From contig NZ_PCPR01000018.1 in assembly GCF_002979775.1 (NCBI RefSeq), forward strand, positions 1-64,000: a stretch of DNA of 64,000 nt, in the 5' to 3' direction. Positions 59,777-64,000 of this stretch are shown piece by piece; position 1 is the stretch's first letter, and each line of letters begins with the position of its first letter. This DNA is from Arthrobacter sp. MYb23 (GTDB lineage Bacteria; Actinomycetota; Actinomycetes; Actinomycetales; Micrococcaceae). The position numbers and the translations under genes are program-made. The notes beneath the pieces were generated by a model. The model saw only the letters and a program-made list of their open reading frames with translations. It searched no databases and was not told the DNA's origin.

Positions 59777-60451
59777 TCAGTCCCCGAGCCCGCGGCCGTC
59801 AGTGGTGACTGACCGCGAAAGCCGGTCAAGGTAGTTGAAGACAGTGCTGTGCAACGACGTGTTCGTTTTATCCAGGGCCCACTGGATGGTGAATCCATCC
59901 ACGACTGCCAGGATTTCAGCGGCGATCTGACGCACATCCGTGCCTTCTCGAAGGGTTCCAGCAGTGATCATCGGCGCCATAAAACCGGAACTTGCGTCGA
60001 CGATGCTTTTGTATCTCCGCTGGAAGTACTCGTGGGCGGGATGTTCTTCGTTGGACGATTCAGCTGCCAGCACGCTGAACATTTGAGTCAGTCCTGGCTG
60101 GCTTTCGTTGAATGCCGTTTGGGCAGCCACTTGTCCGAAGTACCTGACCGGATCATTGCCGAAGTCTTCCGCGTAGAAGGCGCTGAATGCCCGCTGGTCA
60201 CGCAGTTCAAGAACTGCTGAGAGGAGTTCTTCCTTGCTGCTGAAATGGTGCATGAGACCGGCCTTGGTCAGCCCCACATCGGCAGCGATCTTTGGCATGG
60301 AAGAGTTGAAGTAACCCCACTGGGCAAAGTGCTCTATAGCCGATTCAAGGATGGCCTGGCGCCGCGCATCCGCTGCCTTGTACGGACCAGTCCGGCGAAC
60401 GCGCTTGGGGCGCTCTGTGGACTTCTGGCTTACCTCGGTTTGCATCGTCAT
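59777..60451 (-). CDS. TetR-family transcriptional regulator
   Basis: This 224-residue regulator has the TetR HTH ADARRQAILESAIEHFAQWGYFNSSMPKIAADVGLTKAGLMHHFSSKEELLSAVLELRDQ and a helical effector domain. It starts 11 nt after the MFS stop, and its gene precedes the rhamnosidase and GH3 genes, so it is a likely local repressor of the glycoside cluster. An alternative start two codons in (MQTEVSQ) is possible. Confidence 0.87.
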   Translation of the reverse strand: MTMQTEVSQKSTERPKRVRRTGPYKAADARRQAILESAIEHFAQWGYFNSSMPKIAADVGLTKAGLMHHFSSKEELLSAVLELRDQRAFSAFYAEDFGNDPVRYFGQVAAQTAFNESQPGLTQMFSVLAAESSNEEHPAHEYFQRRYKSIVDASSGFMAPMITAGTLREGTDVRQIAAEILAVVDGFTIQWALDKTNTSLHSTVFNYLDRLSRSVTTDGRGLGD

Positions 60452-60462
60452 AACTTAGCCGC

Positions 60463-61761
60463 CTAGCCTGCCACGTTCTGCCGTGCGTCCTGGGTGACCG
60501 TCACGCCGTCGTCACCCTTAAGGAAGGTGCGCATCCGGAAGATCCAGAAGATGCCGATCAGATACGCCGCGCCGGAGGTGATGATCAGGAAGACAAAGAG
60601 CAGCGCAGGGCCTGCGGAGATGATCAGCGGGGTCACCAAGGCGGCGCCTGCAGCAACGAGGCGGGCGAAGGCGATGGTGATGCCTTGAGCTGTGCTTCGG
60701 TGGCTGGTGGGAAAGAGCTCCTGCGACCAGATCTTGTACATGGGTTCACCGGCGATCGCACCGCCAAGGGCACCCAGGACTCCCATGACCACAAGTGTCA
60801 CGGCGGTGATGCCGAAGACCAGCGGCACTGCCAACCCCGCAAGGGCGAGGATGGCCGCGATGACGAACGAGCGGTGACGCTTTGAGGTATCCACGATTTT
60901 CATCATGACGAACAGGCCTGCCACGCTGAGCAGGAGGATGCCAAGGCCCAACATCGAGGCCGTGGCAACATCCGTGCCGGCTACGTTTACGAAGAGGTAC
61001 GTGGAGAATTGTCCGTTGGTGTTGGCCGCGATGTTGACCAGGGCATAGAAGAGGCCGGTTGCTACGAGTGGCGCGAGAAGCTTGGGCGCAAAAAGGGCAC
61101 GCAAAGAACTCAAATCCACGCGCTCGCCATCGACGGCGTCGTCGCGTACCGCGGAGCTGCGCGTTTCGGTCCACAAACGCGATTCCTTGATACCCCAGCG
61201 CAGCGCGACTGCAAGCAATGCGACAACGGCCAAGTGGCCGTAAATAATCTGCGCACCCAACATACCTGCGTTACCGAAGAAGATGCTGATGATAATGACG
61301 CCCAGAATGCCCGCCATCCAGAGCACATGGGTGAACGTCACCATCTTTCCGCGCTTATCCTCCGGCGCCGATTCGGCAATCATGGCCATCGAAACAGGGA
61401 GATCCGCACCGGCCGCGAACCCGAGCACGGCCAAACCGACATAGAGGACGGCTACGCTCGGGAAGAGCATGAGGGCCAGCGCGGCCACGATGAAAATGCT
61501 CAACGTGGCGAGGAAAACACGACGACGACCCAACCTGTCACCCAGACGCCCACCTATCAGCGCGCCGCCTGCGATCATGACTGTCAGGAGCGCTGACAGC
61601 TGCCCGATTTGACCGGGCGTAAGGCCGAGCGGTTCTTGGAGGATCACCAAGGCTGTACCTGTTCCCGCGATAGCTCCGGCGTCAACGTAGGAGGCCAGAC
61701 CGGACGCGAAGGCAACCCGCCACCCATGCCGGGTGGCGACTCGTTGGTCAAGGGTATTCAT
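60463..61761 (-). CDS. MFS transporter (sugar/glycoside permease)
   Basis: This 432-residue, 12-helix permease has GALIGGRLGDRLGRRRVFLATLSIF in the first loop and SQELFPTSHRSTAQGITIAFARLVAA near the end, wording typical of sugar-porter-like MFS proteins. AAAGGAG lies before the ATG. It is the first gene of the operon with TetR, GH78 and GH3, which makes a rhamnosylated glycoside the likely substrate. A palindrome, GAATCG-TTT-CGATTC, lies 49 bp upstream. Confidence 0.83.
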   Translation of the reverse strand: MNTLDQRVATRHGWRVAFASGLASYVDAGAIAGTGTALVILQEPLGLTPGQIGQLSALLTVMIAGGALIGGRLGDRLGRRRVFLATLSIFIVAALALMLFPSVAVLYVGLAVLGFAAGADLPVSMAMIAESAPEDKRGKMVTFTHVLWMAGILGVIIISIFFGNAGMLGAQIIYGHLAVVALLAVALRWGIKESRLWTETRSSAVRDDAVDGERVDLSSLRALFAPKLLAPLVATGLFYALVNIAANTNGQFSTYLFVNVAGTDVATASMLGLGILLLSVAGLFVMMKIVDTSKRHRSFVIAAILALAGLAVPLVFGITAVTLVVMGVLGALGGAIAGEPMYKIWSQELFPTSHRSTAQGITIAFARLVAAGAALVTPLIISAGPALLFVFLIITSGAAYLIGIFWIFRMRTFLKGDDGVTVTQDARQNVAG

Positions 61762-61810
61762 GGGACTCTCCTTTGAATCACGGCATTTGTGGAGCAGAAG
61801 ACTACGGATT

Positions 61811-61825
61811 GAATCGTTTCGATTC
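61811..61825. promoter_or_regulatory. Palindrome before the rhamnosidase operon
   Basis: GAATCG-TTT-CGATTC is a perfect 6-bp inverted repeat 50 bp upstream of the first MFS gene. A TetR or LacI-type regulator could bind it, and the operon's own TetR is the nearest candidate. Confidence 0.5.
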
Positions 61826-61952
61826 TGCTTTCAAAGAAGCCTAGCAAGTTAAAAACCTACCCACAAGAGGGTATTTAACTGTCGCCCATAGATATTGAAT
61901 GGTTTTCTTTGCGACATTGTTGGCCCCAGGTGTGACCTCCATCCCGCAGCGC

Positions 61953-61986
61953 TCGACGTCGGCACTCAAGAAAGTGCCGACGTCGA
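61953..61986. terminator. Perfect 14-bp hairpin after the aromatic MFS gene
   Basis: TCGACGTCGGCACT (61953-61966) pairs without mismatch with AGTGCCGACGTCGA (61973-61986) around a 6-nt loop. It is 18 nt past the stop of the minus-strand MFS gene and upstream of the rhamnosidase operon promoter. There is no T-run. Confidence 0.65.
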
Positions 61987-62004
61987 ACTCGTTTCGGGCT
62001 GCTT

Positions 62005-63345
62005 TTAGCCCACACTCACCGTCTCGCTATCCCGCTCCCCTACCGGCCTCCGGGAGGCCAGCGACCAGATCGCCGCCATCGACAAGGCCGATACCACCAA
62101 CGGAATGCTGAAGAGAATGAAGACGTTCTCTGCCTTCCAGCCACCGGCCAGCAGATAGCCCACAAGAATGGGCGAAACGATCGAGACGAGGCGTCCGATG
62201 CCCACCATCCAACCGATGCCCGTTCCGCGCAGGGCGGCCGGGAACAGGGTGGGTGTGGTGGCGTAGAACCCCGCAACGTTGGCAGAAGTGACCACACCGA
62301 GAACTGCGCCGATCACGATGGCCAGTGATGTTTGGTTGAACGTCGTCCCAAAAAGTGCGTAGATCAGGGCAGAGACCAGTAGGGATCCCAGCAGCAAGTG
62401 CCGGCTGCGCAGGAAAACGGCCAGGATGCTGAAGATGAAGCAGCCGATGATGCCACCGAAGTTGACCACAAGCCCCATGGTCACGCCCAGGCTGTCGTCG
62501 CCCGATGATGTGGCAATGAGCTTGGGTGTCCACGTACTTGCGAAGTAGTAAGCGGCGATCATCAAGCCGTAGCCAGTCCACAGCAGGAGTGATTGGATGG
62601 CCATTCGTCCGGCGAGCAGGTCCCTGATTCCGCGCTGCACTTGCTGCCCCTGAGATAGGTCAGGGAGTTCGGCCAGGGCCGGCCTCCGCATTTGCAGGAG
62701 AAGGGCATTTATACGGGCCAGGGCGTTGGGCGGACGCTTGCTGACTAAGTACTCCAGCGATTCGGGGAGGAATCGCCAGGTCACCGCAAGCATGATGATG
62801 CTGGCCGCAGCCCCGACGGCGAACACAGAGCGCCAGCCAAAGTGTGGAATCAGCGGCCCGGCAATGAAGCCGCCGAGAGTCGCGCCGATGGCGAACCCTG
62901 AGGTGAACAACCCGAAAATGCTCCCGCGGCGTTTATCCGACGAGTACTCCGAGACGAACACGTTCAAGTTGGCGATCATGCCGCCAATGCCCAGGCCGGC
63001 CAGCACCCGGTAGGCCATGAGCTGGATGACGTCGCCGGCAAGGACTGAGAGGATCATGCCCGTGCTCACGAGGATCAGTGCCACCAGCATCATTCGGCGT
63101 CGGCCGATCTTGTCTGAAAATGGCGTGAGAATCAGTGAGCCAGCTGCCATGCCTACGAGACCGGAGCTGAGGAGGTAACCCAGCGTGACGGGGTCCAGGC
63201 TCCACGCTTTGGACAGTGCGGGCGCGGCATAGGCGGCCACCGCCACATCCATACCGTCAATGAGCATCAGGGCGATAGCCACCGCAACGGCCCGTACTTG
63301 GAGCCTGCTCATTGGGGATGAGCGAAGGTCTTTGAGAATGTCCAT
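62005..63345 (-). CDS. MFS transporter, aromatic acid:H+ symporter (AAHS/PcaK type)
   Basis: This 446-residue, 12-helix permease has LMLIDGMDVAVAAYAAPALSKAWSLD in the first helix (the D-G-x-D motif of AAHS transporters), SDKIGRRRMML, and RVLAGLGIGGMIANLNVFVSEYSSDKRRG in helix 4. These match 4-hydroxybenzoate/protocatechuate permeases such as PcaK. The ATG at 63345 has AAGGAAG upstream and is preferred to a distant start 60 codons earlier. It begins 2 nt after the P450 stop, so the two are coupled and the P450 substrate is probably an aromatic acid. Confidence 0.88.
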   Translation of the reverse strand: MDILKDLRSSPMSRLQVRAVAVAIALMLIDGMDVAVAAYAAPALSKAWSLDPVTLGYLLSSGLVGMAAGSLILTPFSDKIGRRRMMLVALILVSTGMILSVLAGDVIQLMAYRVLAGLGIGGMIANLNVFVSEYSSDKRRGSIFGLFTSGFAIGATLGGFIAGPLIPHFGWRSVFAVGAAASIIMLAVTWRFLPESLEYLVSKRPPNALARINALLLQMRRPALAELPDLSQGQQVQRGIRDLLAGRMAIQSLLLWTGYGLMIAAYYFASTWTPKLIATSSGDDSLGVTMGLVVNFGGIIGCFIFSILAVFLRSRHLLLGSLLVSALIYALFGTTFNQTSLAIVIGAVLGVVTSANVAGFYATTPTLFPAALRGTGIGWMVGIGRLVSIVSPILVGYLLAGGWKAENVFILFSIPLVVSALSMAAIWSLASRRPVGERDSETVSVG

Positions 63346-63347
63346 GT

Positions 63348-64000
63348 TTACTTCCTTGTAAAGGTGGGACTTGTCTTCACGCGCACGGGCAAGGATTCCC
63401 AAGCCCGCAGCGTGTTGTTGTGGTGCCTGCGTGTGGGGCCGCAGATTTCGATGGTTTCGATCCTTCGAGCGAGCACTTCGAGGAGGGTGGACGCTTCGAG
63501 CCGGGCAATGTGTTGGCCGACGCACTGGTGGATCCCGAAACCGAATCCCACGTGCCCGGAGGGATCCCGGTTCAGGTCGAAGGCGTCCGGATTGTCCCAG
63601 CGTCGGGGATCCCGGTTGGCTGATCCCAGGAACATGAGAATCTTCCGGCCCTCGGGGATGAGCGTCCCGCCCACCTCGATGTCCCGCGTGGTGGTCCGGA
63701 AGAAGGTCTGGACCGGTGACTCGAAGCGGACGGCTTCGTCAAAGGCCGTACGTGACAGCGCGGAGTTTTCGCGAAGCCGGGACCATTGGCCAGGGTTCGT
63801 GGCAAACGCGTAAAGAACAGCGGCCAGGCCATTAACAGTGGTGTCCACGCCGGCAGTGAGCAGCGACCGGACAATCAACGGAGCCTGCGCCTCGGTGATG
63901 TCCCCACGATCCGCGGCGGCCCAGATTTGGGCACCGAGTCCGTCCGTGGTCAGCACCTCTCGAGCACATTGAGAGGCGATCGAGGCGGACAGTTCCGGCA
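63348..64000 (-). CDS. Cytochrome P450, 3' part (continues beyond the window)
   Basis: The visible 217 or so residues are the C-terminal half of a bacterial class I P450: the I-helix AGVDTT, the K-helix ExxR in DEAVRFESP, and the heme-ligand motif GFGFGIHQCVGQHIA with the Cys thiolate. The frame stays open to the window edge on the minus strand, and the N-terminus lies beyond it. It should hydroxylate or demethylate a small substrate with ferredoxin partners not seen here. It is co-transcribed with the AAHS permease, so an aromatic acid is likely. Confidence 0.9.
   Translation of the reverse strand, partial: PELSASIASQCAREVLTTDGLGAQIWAAADRGDITEAQAPLIVRSLLTAGVDTTVNGLAAVLYAFATNPGQWSRLRENSALSRTAFDEAVRFESPVQTFFRTTTRDIEVGGTLIPEGRKILMFLGSANRDPRRWDNPDAFDLNRDPSGHVGFGFGIHQCVGQHIARLEASTLLEVLARRIETIEICGPTRRHHNNTLRAWESLPVRVKTSPTFTRK

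Noticed and set aside
1..64000. CRISPR arrays, rRNA genes, transposases, phage modules
   Set aside because: No regularly spaced direct repeats, no rRNA-like sequence and no intact transposase or integrase were seen while reading both strands.

Overview
The window is high-GC DNA whose proteins look like those of a soil actinobacterium of the Micrococcaceae (Arthrobacter / Paenarthrobacter / Pseudarthrobacter type). The clues are many GTG starts, sugar ABC operons without their own ATPase, a GH49 dextranase, IdeR/DtxR-like iron boxes, and rich catabolism of plant and soil compounds. The genus is inferred from protein character, not from a marker gene. Almost everything is catabolic: importer, regulator and degradative enzymes repeated in cassettes.

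Layout. 1-7.2 kb (+): the tail of an M20 amidohydrolase and a metabolite:H+ symporter, then a MarR-controlled unit with an aromatic-type PLP decarboxylase, a MobA-like 3-hydroxybenzoate 4-monooxygenase and a second symporter. 7.2-8.3 kb holds no intact gene. It contains terminators, an orphan palindrome, a 20-nt tRNA 3' end with its own terminator (an att-like scar) and a broken LysR gene, so it looks like the left edge of an integrated island. 8.3-28 kb is a dextran / isomalto-oligosaccharide region: a secreted GH49 dextranase, a DUF624 protein and an LplABC-type importer (-), a ROK repressor with two matching operators, GH13, GH31 and ROK kinase genes (+), a second GH13 gene with a second ABC importer (-), and a LacI repressor with two perfect operators.

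28.5-34.3 kb (-) is an opine-type operon: GntR/HutC regulator, polar amino-acid ABC importer, FAD amine oxidase and an opine-dehydrogenase-like protein with a degenerate nucleotide-binding motif. 34.4-45.1 kb combines a LacI-controlled argininosuccinate-lyase-like enzyme and a sugar-type ABC importer with a second unit encoding homoserine dehydrogenase, aldehyde dehydrogenase and aspartase, followed by an Lrp-type regulator. Read together, these enzymes give homoserine -> aspartate semialdehyde -> aspartate -> fumarate + NH3. I consider this the most interesting candidate for an undescribed pathway.

45-49.3 kb: a broken LysR gene, then an MFS and a DapA-family aldolase divergent from a MocR-type regulator. 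49.4-55.6 kb: an iron-siderophore island with two FecCD permeases, two translationally coupled binding proteins, an AraC regulator and a siderophore-interacting flavoprotein, with two iron boxes. 55.6-61.8 kb (-): MFS, TetR, GH78 rhamnosidase and GH3 glycosidase, probably for rhamnosylated plant glycosides. 62-64 kb (-): an aromatic-acid MFS and the 3' part of a cytochrome P450 that runs off the window.

All calls come from reading the sequence. No database search was run, and functional names are family-level unless stated otherwise.
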